64,000 nucleotides of DNA. Source: Acidobacteriota bacterium. Its GTDB lineage: Bacteria; Acidobacteriota; Thermoanaerobaculia; Multivoradales; JBCCEF01. The position numbers and the translations under genes are program-made. Below are positions 1 through 8,512 of this stretch, piece after piece. How positions within the stretch are numbered: position 1 is the first letter of the stretch; the number at the start of each line of letters is the position of its first letter. The notes beneath the pieces were generated by a model. The model was not told the origin of the DNA. It did no database searches and was given only the letters and a program-made list of their open reading frames with translations. Where the stretch lies: positions 1 to 64,000 of the forward strand of contig JBCCHV010000008.1 of NCBI GenBank assembly GCA_039028635.1. The letters are read 5' to 3'.

Positions 1-72
1 CCCCCACCCCCACCCCCTCCTCGGCGCGAATCCGCCTTTCACCTCGCCGATTGAAATCCCCTTGCTGGCCCC

Positions 73-83
73 ATAGGCTTCGC
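73..83 (+). promoter_or_regulatory. Shared upstream motif ATAGGCTTCGC, copy 1
   Basis: The 11-base string ATAGGCTTCGC lies 44 nt before the start codon of the secreted propeller gene at 128. The identical string lies 43 nt before the start of the Spondin_N gene at 7365. Same strand, same distance and similar secreted products suggest a common promoter element (ATAGGC resembles a -10 box) or a leader motif. No convincing -35 box was seen, so the role is inference. Confidence 0.3.
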
Positions 84-127
84 CTCGTGCCATCGCCCGG
101 ACGATCTGACGCCTCCAGGAGCCCGAC

Positions 128-1201
128 ATGAAGCCGATTTTTCTCGCCGCCCTCCTCCTCGTTGGCCTCACCCCGGCCACCGCCAGCGACCTCGAGCTGG
201 TCGCCGGTCTCGGCGCCGAGACGCCACCGGGCAATATCGCCATCGGCCCCGACGGACGCATCTTTCTCAGCGTGCACGGCTTCTACGGCCAGCCGATCAA
301 GGTGGTGGAGCTACTCGAGGACGGCTCGACCCGTCCCTATCCCAACGCCACCTGGGCCTTCGCGCCCAAGGACGGTGGCAACGGCCTCTATGGGGTGCTG
401 GGTCTCAATGTCGATTCGAAAGGCATCCTCTGGCTCCTCGACACCTCTGGCGAGAACCGCGCCGGGCGTCTGATCGGCTGGGACACTCGCGCCGAGAAGC
501 TGCACCGCATCGTCTACCTGGCGGCACCGGTGATCCGCCCCGAGTCCTTCCTCAATGACCTCGCCATCGATGCCGAGAACGGTTTCGTCTACATCGCCGA
601 CACCGCCGGCGCCGACACCGCCGCCCTCGTCGTGGTCGACCTCGACACCGGCCAGGCGCGGCGGGTCCTCGAGGGCTCGCGGTACACCGTCGCCGAGGAC
701 ATCGACATGGTGATCGACGGCCGCACCATGGAGCTCGGTGGAGCGCCGGCGCGCCTCGGTATCAACCCGATCACCCTGTCGCCGGACAACCAGTGGGTCT
801 ACTTCGGGGCCATGACCGGCACCAGCCTCTACCGGGTCCGGGGCGCAGACCTGCGCAATTCCAAGCTGACCTCGAAGCAGCTCGCAGAACGCGTCGAGCG
901 CTACGGCGACAAGCCGATCTCGGACGGCATCACGGTCGACGGCGGCGGCAACGTCTACATCACCGCCATCACCGAGAACGCCATCGGCGTGGTCGGCAGC
1001 GACGGCGAGTACCGGCAGCTCTTTCAGCGCCAAGATCTCGCCTGGCCAGACGGCTTCGCCTACGGCCCCGATCATCAGATCTACGTCACCGTCAACGAGC
1101 TCCACCGCTCGCCGGTGCTCAATGGCGGCGAGAACGGAAGCCGGGGTGAGCTCAAGGTGATGCGCTTCGACGCCTTGGAACAGGGCAAAGTCGGTCGCTG
1201 A
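128..1201 (+). CDS. Secreted major-royal-jelly/SMP-30-like beta-propeller protein
   Basis: The 357-residue product starts with a clear signal peptide (MKPIFLAALLLVGLTPATA) and is probably periplasmic or secreted. The body has repeated beta-propeller blades with motifs typical of the MRJP/yellow and SMP-30/gluconolactonase-like families: 'IAIGPDGRIFLSVHG', 'LNDLAIDAENGFVYIADT' and 'SDGITVDGGGNVYITA'. Bacterial members bind small ligands or act as lactonase-like enzymes, but no substrate can be read from the sequence. The ATG follows CCAGGAGCCCGAC, a good ribosome-binding site. It appears to be a single gene; the next gene follows after 80 nt on the same strand and could be co-transcribed. Confidence 0.75.
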   Translation: MKPIFLAALLLVGLTPATASDLELVAGLGAETPPGNIAIGPDGRIFLSVHGFYGQPIKVVELLEDGSTRPYPNATWAFAPKDGGNGLYGVLGLNVDSKGILWLLDTSGENRAGRLIGWDTRAEKLHRIVYLAAPVIRPESFLNDLAIDAENGFVYIADTAGADTAALVVVDLDTGQARRVLEGSRYTVAEDIDMVIDGRTMELGGAPARLGINPITLSPDNQWVYFGAMTGTSLYRVRGADLRNSKLTSKQLAERVERYGDKPISDGITVDGGGNVYITAITENAIGVVGSDGEYRQLFQRQDLAWPDGFAYGPDHQIYVTVNELHRSPVLNGGENGSRGELKVMRFDALEQGKVGR

Positions 1202-1281
1202 GGGCGAGCTCATCCTTTCGCGCGAGGACTCCGTAGTCCCCCCGAGTCACGATCCACAGAGCATTCGGGAAGGAGACGGAG

Positions 1282-1863
1282 ATGGCAGGAAAAAAGGACG
1301 ACAAACCCAAGGGTGGCGACAAGCCGAAAGGTGGCGGCAAGCCGAAGATCAAGACCGTCGAGCGGCCGCGGTGTGAGCGCAGTCAGAGGGGTCGCCTGCT
1401 GGTCTACGGAGATGCTGCCCTCCCACCGAAGAAGCGGCCTCAGAAGCTCAACAAGGGCGCCCTGAGGCCAGCCCGGTTTCGTATCGAAATCACCGTCATC
1501 AGTCAGTCCGACTGCGACCCCGCGGAGCCCAAGCGCTGCGAGTACAAGTACCGCGCCATCGTCGAGCTGCAACAAAAGGTCGGCCGCAGGTGGCAGCGGT
1601 TCAAAGGAGCCACGGCGGTCATTCAGAGCCTGAAGATCGGCGCTCCGGTCAACCTCACCGCAACGCCGGAGAAGAAGGACCGAACCCAGATCAACGTCGG
1701 TACCAACCTGCCCGTCGCCCCGAAGATCGCCAAGGTCGACGTCACCGCGCTGGTGCGGGTCACCAACGGCCCCGGTGGCACCGAGTCGGCGGTCGGCTCG
1801 CTGATGCTGGTGGTCCCGGGGGACGTCGAACCCATCTGCCGGGGCAAGGGAAAGAAGAAGTAG
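1282..1863 (+). CDS. Hypothetical basic protein with Lys/Gly-rich N-terminus
   Basis: 193 residues, no family recognised. The first 25 residues form a low-complexity Lys/Gly/Pro tail (repeats like GGDKPKGGGKPK) and the last residues are again GKGKKK, so both ends are strongly basic. The middle (about 60-180) looks like a beta-sandwich, with alternating hydrophobic strands and two Cys near residues 78-86. There is no signal peptide or membrane segment. The start is supported by GGAAGGAGACGGAG just before the ATG. The basic tails could bind nucleic acid or acidic polymers, but this is speculation. Confidence 0.6.
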   Translation: MAGKKDDKPKGGDKPKGGGKPKIKTVERPRCERSQRGRLLVYGDAALPPKKRPQKLNKGALRPARFRIEITVISQSDCDPAEPKRCEYKYRAIVELQQKVGRRWQRFKGATAVIQSLKIGAPVNLTATPEKKDRTQINVGTNLPVAPKIAKVDVTALVRVTNGPGGTESAVGSLMLVVPGDVEPICRGKGKKK

Positions 1864-1881
1864 GGCTGACGCCGGTGATCG

Positions 1882-4149
1882 CTAGAGCTTGAGCTCGGAG
1901 TAGCGACCGGAAGCGTCGAGGACGGTTCCCCAAACCTTCGAAGAGGCCTGATGGCGCTCGGGCCCGAAGGCCAGCTCGGTTCCGATCCCGGGATCGAGCT
2001 GGAGGGACTCGATGGCGCTCAAGAACGACTCCATCGAGAGGGACTCGTCGCTGCGCCGCAGGGCTTCGGCGAAGACCTCCGCCGCCAGGTAGCCCTCGAG
2101 GGAAACGAAGCCGGGCTGCTCCGCCGGGAAGTGACGCCCCAAGAGCTCGCGGTAGCGAACCACGCCCGGGGCGAGGGACTCCGGATGGGGCACCACCTGG
2201 CTGACGATGACCCCTTCGGCATAGCGACCCCCGAACCCGGCGAGCTCTTCCGCCAGGGCCCGACTGCCGACGAAGGAGAGGTTGGCGAAGGCCGGCTCGA
2301 GGCCGAGATCGACGAGGCGCCGGATGAACTCCGCCGCCGGCCGGTAGGTCGCCGCCATGACGATGCCGGCGATCTCGCCGTCGTGGCGCTCGATGCCGGC
2401 CACCGCCGAATCCACATCGCGAGTGTTGCGCCGGTAGCCGACGCGCAGGGTCGGTCCCTCGTAGCCGCGCTCGGCGAGGGCGGCACGCACGCCTTCATAG
2501 CCGGCGTCGCCATAGCCGTCGTCCTGAGCGAAGACGGCGATCTGCGAGGGCTCCAAGCCGCGCCGATCGAGGAAATAGGAAACCAGTGCGGCGGTCTCTT
2601 CGGCATAGCTGGCGCGGTAGTTGAAGACATAGCGATCGGGGGGCTGGCGCCGCAAGAGATCGGCGCCGGAAAAGGCACCAAAGAACGGCACTCCCTGCTC
2701 AAGAGCCAGCGGCACCGCCACCGCGGCGGTGGGTGTGCCGACATTGCCGACGACGGCGAAAACCTGTCGCTCGAGCAGCAGATCGACCATGTTGCTCACC
2801 GCCCGATCCGGCTCGTAGGCGTCGTCGAGGGCGATCAGCTCGAGCTCGCGGCCGTGAATGCCACCGTTGGCGTTGATCTCCCGAAACGAGGTCTCGATGC
2901 CGGTTTGCATGCCCCGGCCGAGCTCCTTCGCCGGACCCGAAAAGGCTGCGCTCATGCCGATCGCGATCTTGCCCTCTCGGACTCCGCGCGTCGCCACCTC
3001 ACCAGCCGTCGCCGCCTCGTCGCTGGCCGGGCCACGGGAGCTGGACCACCAGAAGAGTCCGCCCACTAGCACCAAAGCCAAAACCAGCAAGGGCACCGCC
3101 AGGCGACCAGCCCAGCCCTTGCCAGAAGACTCGGTCACGCCACCGCCCTTCTGCATCAGAACTGTTGGGGGAATCTCGGAGCCAACACTCGAGCTCGGAT
3201 GGCTGGGACCGTCACCGACCGCCTCATCGAGAGCCGCCACCAGCTCCCGCGTTGAAGCGAAACGGTCTTCCGGCCGGATCGCCATCGACCGGGCGATCAC
3301 CTCGGCCAACGCGGGGTGCCGCGACAGCAATCCGAGGTCGAGCTGCGGCGGCTTCTGCATCTGCTGTACCAACACCGAGTGAGGCGTCTGCCCGGAGTAA
3401 GGCCGGTACCCGGTGACCATGAAAAACAGAATGGCGCCGAGAGCGTAGATATCCGAACGCGGGCCGGCGTCGGCCGGCGATTCGATCTGTTCCGGAGCGA
3501 TGAAACCGGGGGTCCCCATCAGCAGACCGACCTGGGTCAAGCGCGTGGCATCGCTCTCCTCGAGGGTGCGCGCAATCCCGAAGTCGAGCACCTTGAGGGT
3601 TTCGGGAGCGCCGGTCCGCGAGGAGACGAAGAGGTTGTCGGGCTTGAGGTCGCGGTGCACCAAACCGTTCTCGTGCGCCGCCCCGACCCCGGCACAGGCC
3701 TGGCGCATCCAGCGCACCGCGTCGCCGAGGGGCAGGCCCTGCTGCTTCGGCACCAGGGTGCTCAAGGGCTGGCCGGTCAAGAACTCCATGACCATGAAGA
3801 TCATGCCGGTGTCGGTGTTGCCGAAATCGATGATGCTGACCACGTTGGGGTGGTTGAGCTGGCTCAGCACCCGCGCCTCCTGGAAGAAGCGCGAAATCAT
3901 CGACGGCATCGCCTGCACCGAGGGCAGCAGCACCTTGACCGCCACATTGCGGCCGAGGGGCATCTGCTCGGCCCGGAAGACCGCCCCCATGCCACCGGCG
4001 CCGATCTGCTCCTCGAGCCGATAGGTGTCTTTGAGGACGGTGCCGATCAGCGGATCCGAGTCCTGCTGTGCCTGCACCAGCACCGTGCCGTCGCCCGGGC
4101 ACCGCTCACCGTCTTCGAACTCTTTGCCGCACAGCGGACAGTACTTCAC
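1882..4149 (-). CDS. Receptor Ser/Thr kinase fused to a periplasmic amino-acid-binding-type sensor
   Basis: 755 residues from a GTG at 4149, chosen because GGAG lies just upstream and the protein then opens with a zinc-ribbon-like C4-x2-C7 and C17. A Hanks-type kinase domain spans about 35-305: P-loop GAGGMG, catalytic HRDLKPDN, DFG in 'KVLDFGIAR'. A single membrane helix follows at about 355-375. The outer part, about 385-750, matches the branched-chain amino-acid/type-1 periplasmic-binding fold (Peripla_BP_6), with 'GMSAAFSGPAKELG' and 'VVGNVGTPTAAVAVP'. The predicted role is to sense a small ligand outside the cytoplasm and phosphorylate cytoplasmic proteins. A longer in-frame reading to 4476 exists, but its added residues look non-coding. 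Confidence 0.85.
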   Translation of the reverse strand: MKYCPLCGKEFEDGERCPGDGTVLVQAQQDSDPLIGTVLKDTYRLEEQIGAGGMGAVFRAEQMPLGRNVAVKVLLPSVQAMPSMISRFFQEARVLSQLNHPNVVSIIDFGNTDTGMIFMVMEFLTGQPLSTLVPKQQGLPLGDAVRWMRQACAGVGAAHENGLVHRDLKPDNLFVSSRTGAPETLKVLDFGIARTLEESDATRLTQVGLLMGTPGFIAPEQIESPADAGPRSDIYALGAILFFMVTGYRPYSGQTPHSVLVQQMQKPPQLDLGLLSRHPALAEVIARSMAIRPEDRFASTRELVAALDEAVGDGPSHPSSSVGSEIPPTVLMQKGGGVTESSGKGWAGRLAVPLLVLALVLVGGLFWWSSSRGPASDEAATAGEVATRGVREGKIAIGMSAAFSGPAKELGRGMQTGIETSFREINANGGIHGRELELIALDDAYEPDRAVSNMVDLLLERQVFAVVGNVGTPTAAVAVPLALEQGVPFFGAFSGADLLRRQPPDRYVFNYRASYAEETAALVSYFLDRRGLEPSQIAVFAQDDGYGDAGYEGVRAALAERGYEGPTLRVGYRRNTRDVDSAVAGIERHDGEIAGIVMAATYRPAAEFIRRLVDLGLEPAFANLSFVGSRALAEELAGFGGRYAEGVIVSQVVPHPESLAPGVVRYRELLGRHFPAEQPGFVSLEGYLAAEVFAEALRRSDESLSMESFLSAIESLQLDPGIGTELAFGPERHQASSKVWGTVLDASGRYSELKL

Positions 4150-4308
4150 GCCTAATCTCCGAGTTGTTCCCGACCGGGCCGATTCTAGCCCTACCGCAAA
4201 AGGCGCCGAACTCGGCACCGATGTCTCAAACTGGTAGGGGAGGTCCCGGCCCACTCGACAAGCACGATCGAGGCAGTTCCGCGGCGGGCTGGCGAGCGAG
4301 CGCTGACC

Positions 4309-4713
4309 ATGCAGATCGGAATCGACACGTCGGTCGTCGTACGAATCCTGGCAGGGGAACCTCAGCACCTCGCCATGGTCGCCCTCGAATTCGTACTCCG
4401 CAACTTGCGGACCGGCAATCGAATCCTGGTCTCGAATCTCGTGCTTGCCGAAACCTACTTCGCCTTTCAGCACCATTACGGCGCAGCGAAAGCTGACACG
4501 CTCGACGCTCTGACGAATTTCGTTTCGAGCCCCGGCGTCGACGTCAGTCCCGGAGCTCTCGAAGTACTACAAACGCCCGGCCTCGCGACCGCAAAGCCCG
4601 GATTCGTCGACCGCTTGATCCTCTCCGAATACCGTCTCGCGCAGGCTGAACAGGTGGCGACTTTCGAGCAGAGCGCGGCTCGCCTGCCGAAGGTTCGAGT
4701 CTTGAAACCCTGA
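4309..4713 (+). CDS. PIN-domain (VapC-like) ribonuclease, no antitoxin beside it
   Basis: 134 residues with the PIN fold: Asp in 'IGIDTSVVVR' near the start, Glu in 'LAETYFA', Asp in 'GFVDRLI', and 'TFEQ' where the last acidic position (often TFD) is expected. PIN toxins cleave RNA, commonly tRNA or rRNA, and are usually neutralised by an antitoxin encoded just upstream. Here the 159 nt upstream separate it from a divergent kinase gene and hold only a 22-codon reading frame ending at 4306, too short for an antitoxin. It may be an orphan or a remnant of a pair. Confidence 0.7.
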   Translation: MQIGIDTSVVVRILAGEPQHLAMVALEFVLRNLRTGNRILVSNLVLAETYFAFQHHYGAAKADTLDALTNFVSSPGVDVSPGALEVLQTPGLATAKPGFVDRLILSEYRLAQAEQVATFEQSAARLPKVRVLKP

Positions 4714-4779
4714 GGCGGTCCGCTCTCGGCCCGATCAACTCAGATCGGCCTGCGAGGCGTCGCGGAGAGGCCCAGGTCC

Positions 4780-7212
4780 TCACCTCAAGCGGGCCGCAAT
4801 CCCTCCCAGCACGTCACCGAGGGCCGACCGGCGGTGCTCGGTGGCGTCCTTGTCGTCGCCGGACGATTCCCGCACGCTGGCGGCGAGGGCTTCGAGCTCT
4901 CCAGCCAGGGAAGCGTTGACGGTTTCGCTGGCGAGGGCTTCGTCGGCACGATCGAGAGCCTTCTTCAGACGCGAGCCCAGGGACTTCGAGAGTGTTTCGC
5001 CACGGCCGAGCTGATCGATGTAAGCCCGCGCCACCACCGGCTCCGCCGGCCAGTCGACGCGGAACTGTTGTTGCGGATTGAAGATGTCGCCCTGATCGGC
5101 GATCGCCGCGGCGGCGATCTCGTTGGCGCTCAGATACTCACTGGGGGTGAGCGCCAGCACGTCGAGGCCGCGCACCATCTCGGTGCCGTAGATCTTGTCG
5201 CCGTACCAGTAGGTCGACCAGAAGCCACCGACGATCATCTCGTCGACGTCGATCGGACCGCGGTCGAAGTAGGCGATCTCCACCGCCTGGGCGGAGTCGG
5301 TGAAGTCGATCACCGACAGGCCACCCTGATACCAGGCCTGCACGAAGATGTCGCGCCCCGGAACCGGCACGATCGAGCCGTTGTGGGCAACGCAGTTCTC
5401 CTCCTCGAGCTGCGGCGCCGGCATCTTGAAGTAGCCGCGGAACTCGAGCTTCCTGTCGACGATGTCGTAGATGGCGTCGGCGCCCCAGGTCATGGGATCG
5501 AAGGAGCGACAGCGCGGCCGCCCGCCACCACCCCACTCGTCCGTGAATAGAACCTTGGTGCCGTCGTTGTTGAAGGTCGCCGAATGCCAGTAGGCAAACC
5601 CCTTGTCGACCACCACATCGATGCGCTGTGGGTTGAGGGGATCGCGGATGTCGAACAGGATGCCGTTGCCGGAGCACGCCCCGGCGGCGATCTTCTTCTC
5701 GGGGAAGACGGTGATGTCGTGGCAGTGGTCGGTCTGGTTGGTTTCCTGCGTGTCGTCACCATGATCGCCGCCGCGCCACAGGCCGGCGAGGACGCCCTCG
5801 TCGGGATCAGCGAACACCGCCGGGCTGGCGACGATGCGAGCCTGGGAGGGGTCGGCCACCGGAATCTCGACGACATCGATGCGGAACAGGGCGGTGCGGT
5901 CATCGCCCGGGGACTCGTCGAAGCAGCCCTCGAGCTCGTCCGCCTCGCGTACCGAAGCCGTACCCGAGTTGTAGACGACGATCTTGCCGTCCTCCCCCGG
6001 ACCCGAGACCACCGAATGAGTGTGGGATCCGCGGCAGGTCTGCACGGCGCCGACCTGGCGCGGGCGGGTGAGGTCCGAAATATCGAAGATGCGCAGACCG
6101 CGGAAGCGCTCGGTGCTGACGTCCTCGGAGACCCCTTCGAGGCCACAGTCGAGACGCCCGCGGGTCTGCTCGACGGACATGATCAGCAGATCGCCGACGA
6201 TCGAAACATCCCCCTGGCCGCCAGGGCAGACCACCGAGCTGAGGTGATTCGGCAGGCCCGAGGCGTCCAGCCGGTAGACGTTGAAGCCGTGGTAGTTGCC
6301 GGCCACCAGCACATCGCCCGAGAACGCCATGTCGGAGTTCGAGAAGCTGAGCAGCGGATAGCGGTCGTCGTCCTCGTCGCCGCTTTCTTCCTCCCCTTCC
6401 TCCTCCCCCTCTTCACCTTCTTCACCCGGCACCTCAGGAGAAAGGCCGGCCGGATTCGCCGGATCGAAGAACCCCGGCGGCTTCGCCAGGGAGGCCACCA
6501 GCTCGAGGTTGAGAATCGCCTGTTCGGCATCGAAGAGGCCCGCCTCGAGACCCGCCCGCGGGTCTTCCGACAACCCCACCATCAGCGCGTTCATGCGCTC
6601 GATCTCGGTGGTCTGATCGTTGACGACGTCGGAGGTGAACTCGAAAAGCACCGGATCGTAAGCCGAGCCCGGTTGCTCGTGCAGCTCGTCCACCATGGTG
6701 ACCGCGCCCTCGTGGTGGGTGATCATGAGCTCGAGGAAGAGGCGGTCGAAGGCGATGCCCTCGGCCGCCCCCAAAGCCGTCATCTGCTCCGGCGTCGCCA
6801 TTCCCGCCATCGTGTGGTGGGTGTGCATGGCGTGGTGGGCGGAGGGTTCCGGCACCTCTTCACCGCGCTCCCGCAGCCATTGCTGCATGAACTCGATCTC
6901 GTCGCCCTGGGAGGCGTTGATCCGCCCGGCCACATCGAGCAGCTCGGGACGATTGGTGCGCTCACCCACCAAAGCCGCCATCTCGAGCGCCTGGTGATGA
7001 TGCGGAATCATGTCCTGCATGAAGCGGACGTCGGCCGGCGAGTAGCTGGTGTCGGCAATCTCGACCGCCTGCTCGGCACTCAGTTGGCGCGGCGCCTCAC
7101 CGGGGGCTCCCGGCTGGATGATCGGCGCCTGGGCCAGGGAAGGACTGGCCAGAGGCAACAGGATGAGGGCACAGCAAAGGGAACGAAGTGGATCTCTGAA
7201 GATGGTGGTCAA
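4780..7212 (-). CDS. Secreted DUF305 + LVIVD-repeat propeller fusion
   Basis: 810 residues with a signal peptide ending near 'PSLAQA'. Residues about 55-215 form a duplicated DUF305 domain rich in His and Met ('MIPHHHQALEMA', 'MITHHEGAVTMV'), a pattern associated with metal, often copper, handling. An acidic Glu/Gly linker (about 260-285) leads to an LVIVD-type beta-propeller ('LRIFDISDLTRPRQVGAV', 'CHDITVFPEKKIAAGAC', 'GLSVIDFTDSAQAVEIAYF'). The tail is helical and charged. Both domains are known separately in exported proteins. The fusion suggests a cell-surface protein where a metal-binding module is joined to a protein-interaction propeller. The precise role is unknown. Confidence 0.8.
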   Translation of the reverse strand: MTTIFRDPLRSLCCALILLPLASPSLAQAPIIQPGAPGEAPRQLSAEQAVEIADTSYSPADVRFMQDMIPHHHQALEMAALVGERTNRPELLDVAGRINASQGDEIEFMQQWLRERGEEVPEPSAHHAMHTHHTMAGMATPEQMTALGAAEGIAFDRLFLELMITHHEGAVTMVDELHEQPGSAYDPVLFEFTSDVVNDQTTEIERMNALMVGLSEDPRAGLEAGLFDAEQAILNLELVASLAKPPGFFDPANPAGLSPEVPGEEGEEGEEEGEEESGDEDDDRYPLLSFSNSDMAFSGDVLVAGNYHGFNVYRLDASGLPNHLSSVVCPGGQGDVSIVGDLLIMSVEQTRGRLDCGLEGVSEDVSTERFRGLRIFDISDLTRPRQVGAVQTCRGSHTHSVVSGPGEDGKIVVYNSGTASVREADELEGCFDESPGDDRTALFRIDVVEIPVADPSQARIVASPAVFADPDEGVLAGLWRGGDHGDDTQETNQTDHCHDITVFPEKKIAAGACSGNGILFDIRDPLNPQRIDVVVDKGFAYWHSATFNNDGTKVLFTDEWGGGGRPRCRSFDPMTWGADAIYDIVDRKLEFRGYFKMPAPQLEEENCVAHNGSIVPVPGRDIFVQAWYQGGLSVIDFTDSAQAVEIAYFDRGPIDVDEMIVGGFWSTYWYGDKIYGTEMVRGLDVLALTPSEYLSANEIAAAAIADQGDIFNPQQQFRVDWPAEPVVARAYIDQLGRGETLSKSLGSRLKKALDRADEALASETVNASLAGELEALAASVRESSGDDKDATEHRRSALGDVLGGIAARLR

Positions 7213-7310
7213 GGGGCTTCCTCCGCCGAGCTCGGCCTGGGTCCAACCGGTTGATCGAAGATTATCAATCTACCAAACGGGCCACAGCACCGAACCAGCG
7301 CGTCGTCCGT

Positions 7311-7321
7311 ATAGGCTTCGC
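7311..7321 (+). promoter_or_regulatory. Shared upstream motif ATAGGCTTCGC, copy 2
   Basis: Second exact copy of the motif at 73-83, lying 43 nt before the ATG at 7365 in the 152-nt gap between the divergent DUF305 and Spondin_N genes. A common promoter or leader element is inferred from matching sequence and spacing only. Confidence 0.3.
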
Positions 7322-7364
7322 GAGAGGGAACCTGCCGTTCTGCGCTGCCCAGGAGGAACTGACC

Positions 7365-8378
7365 ATGACTCGAGACCGAGCCCCCATCAACCCGCTGGCC
7401 AAGGCCCTACCCCTGGTGCTCGCCTGTGCTCTCCTCGGCCCGCCGGCCTCGGCCGAGGATTCAACCGCTCAGTACACGGTGCGCTTCGACGCCACCTGGT
7501 CGTCTCGTACCCATCCCGGCGGCTTTCCACCAGGGCCCCATTTCTCGCCCTTGATCGGCGCCACCCACGATGAAGCGACGAAGTTCTGGCAGAACGGCAC
7601 CCTGGCGAGCCACGGCATTCGGCGCATGGCGGAGGAAGGGCGCAGCAACCCGCTGGCCAATGAGGTGCGGGACGCCATCGCCGCCGGCCAGGCCGACCAG
7701 GTCTTGCAGGGCGGGGGCATCTTCCCGTCGCCGGACTCGATCGAGCTTGATTTCGAGGTCGACGCAGCGTTCCCGGCGGTGACCTTGGTGTCGATGATCG
7801 CGCCCAGCCCGGACTGGTTCGTCGGCGTCTCGGCCGTCTCCCTGCGCGAGGAAGACACCTGGGTGAGCCGGAAAGTGGTAGAGCTCTTCGCCTACGACGC
7901 CGGCACCGACAGCGGCACGACCTTTCTGGCAGACGACGTGGTGACCTTCCCGGCGGTTCCGGTCTCCCGCATCGCAAGCGGCTCGCTCGGCAACGGCGTC
8001 CCCCTGGGCACTTTCACCTTCACCCGCACCGACGCTCCGGAGCCACCGCCGCTGGCGCTGCGCGACGGCCGCTTCGAGATCCGCATCGGCTGGGAGCGCC
8101 CGAACGGCGAACGCGGCGTCGCCACCGGCACGGCCCTGAGCGAGGACTCCGGCACCTTCTGGTTCTTCGACGCCAAGAATGTCGAGCTGCTGGTCAAGGT
8201 GATCAACGCCTGCGAGGAGTTCGACCGTTACTGGTTCTTCGCCGCCGGCCTGACCAACGTCGGGGTCGAGATCGAGGTCGAGGACACCGAGCGCGGCGTC
8301 CTCCAGCGCTGGGTGAACCCGGTCGATCAGGCATTCCTGCCGATTCAAGCCACCGAGGCCTTTGCGACTTGCCCCTGA
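7365..8378 (+). CDS. Secreted Spondin_N-domain protein with C-terminal 'FWFF' module
   Basis: 337 residues from the ATG at 7365, which has AGGAGG 8 nt upstream; a reading extended to 7251 lacks such a site. After a signal peptide ending near 'PPASA', residues about 33-215 match Spondin_N ('YTVRFDATWS', 'HFSPLIGATHD', 'FPAVTLVSMIAPSPDWFVGV', 'YDAGTDSGT'), a metal-binding extracellular domain. Residues about 225-335 form a beta-rich module with 'DGRFEIRIGW', 'SGTFWFFDAKNVELLVKVI' and 'YWFFAAGLTNV'. The same module occurs twice in the protein at 9708-11642. The product is probably secreted; the ligand is unknown. Confidence 0.8.
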   Translation: MTRDRAPINPLAKALPLVLACALLGPPASAEDSTAQYTVRFDATWSSRTHPGGFPPGPHFSPLIGATHDEATKFWQNGTLASHGIRRMAEEGRSNPLANEVRDAIAAGQADQVLQGGGIFPSPDSIELDFEVDAAFPAVTLVSMIAPSPDWFVGVSAVSLREEDTWVSRKVVELFAYDAGTDSGTTFLADDVVTFPAVPVSRIASGSLGNGVPLGTFTFTRTDAPEPPPLALRDGRFEIRIGWERPNGERGVATGTALSEDSGTFWFFDAKNVELLVKVINACEEFDRYWFFAAGLTNVGVEIEVEDTERGVLQRWVNPVDQAFLPIQATEAFATCP

Positions 8379-8512
8379 GGGCAGAGGCGCTGGGAAGGGG
8401 GTTCTGGCGGGGAGAGTCGAGCGCTCGATGGCAGGCTGCCGGAGCCGAAGGCGAGGGTTGAAGAGGCTCCGGGTCGAGCGGCAGACCCGGTCCCTTCGCT
8501 AGCGGAAGCTAG

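Noticed and set aside
1-22. C/A-rich run at the left edge
   Set aside because: Too short and at the sequence border; no repeat unit or partner found.
4238-4306. Possible antitoxin tail before the PIN gene
   Set aside because: Only 22 codons after a TAG, with no start and no antitoxin-like residues.
4150-4476. N-terminal extension of the receptor kinase
   Set aside because: The extra 109 residues resemble no domain, while a GTG with a good ribosome site directly precedes the zinc-ribbon motif.
5584-7254. Plus-strand frame opposite the DUF305/LVIVD gene
   Set aside because: Composition and lack of domains show it is a shadow of the minus-strand gene.
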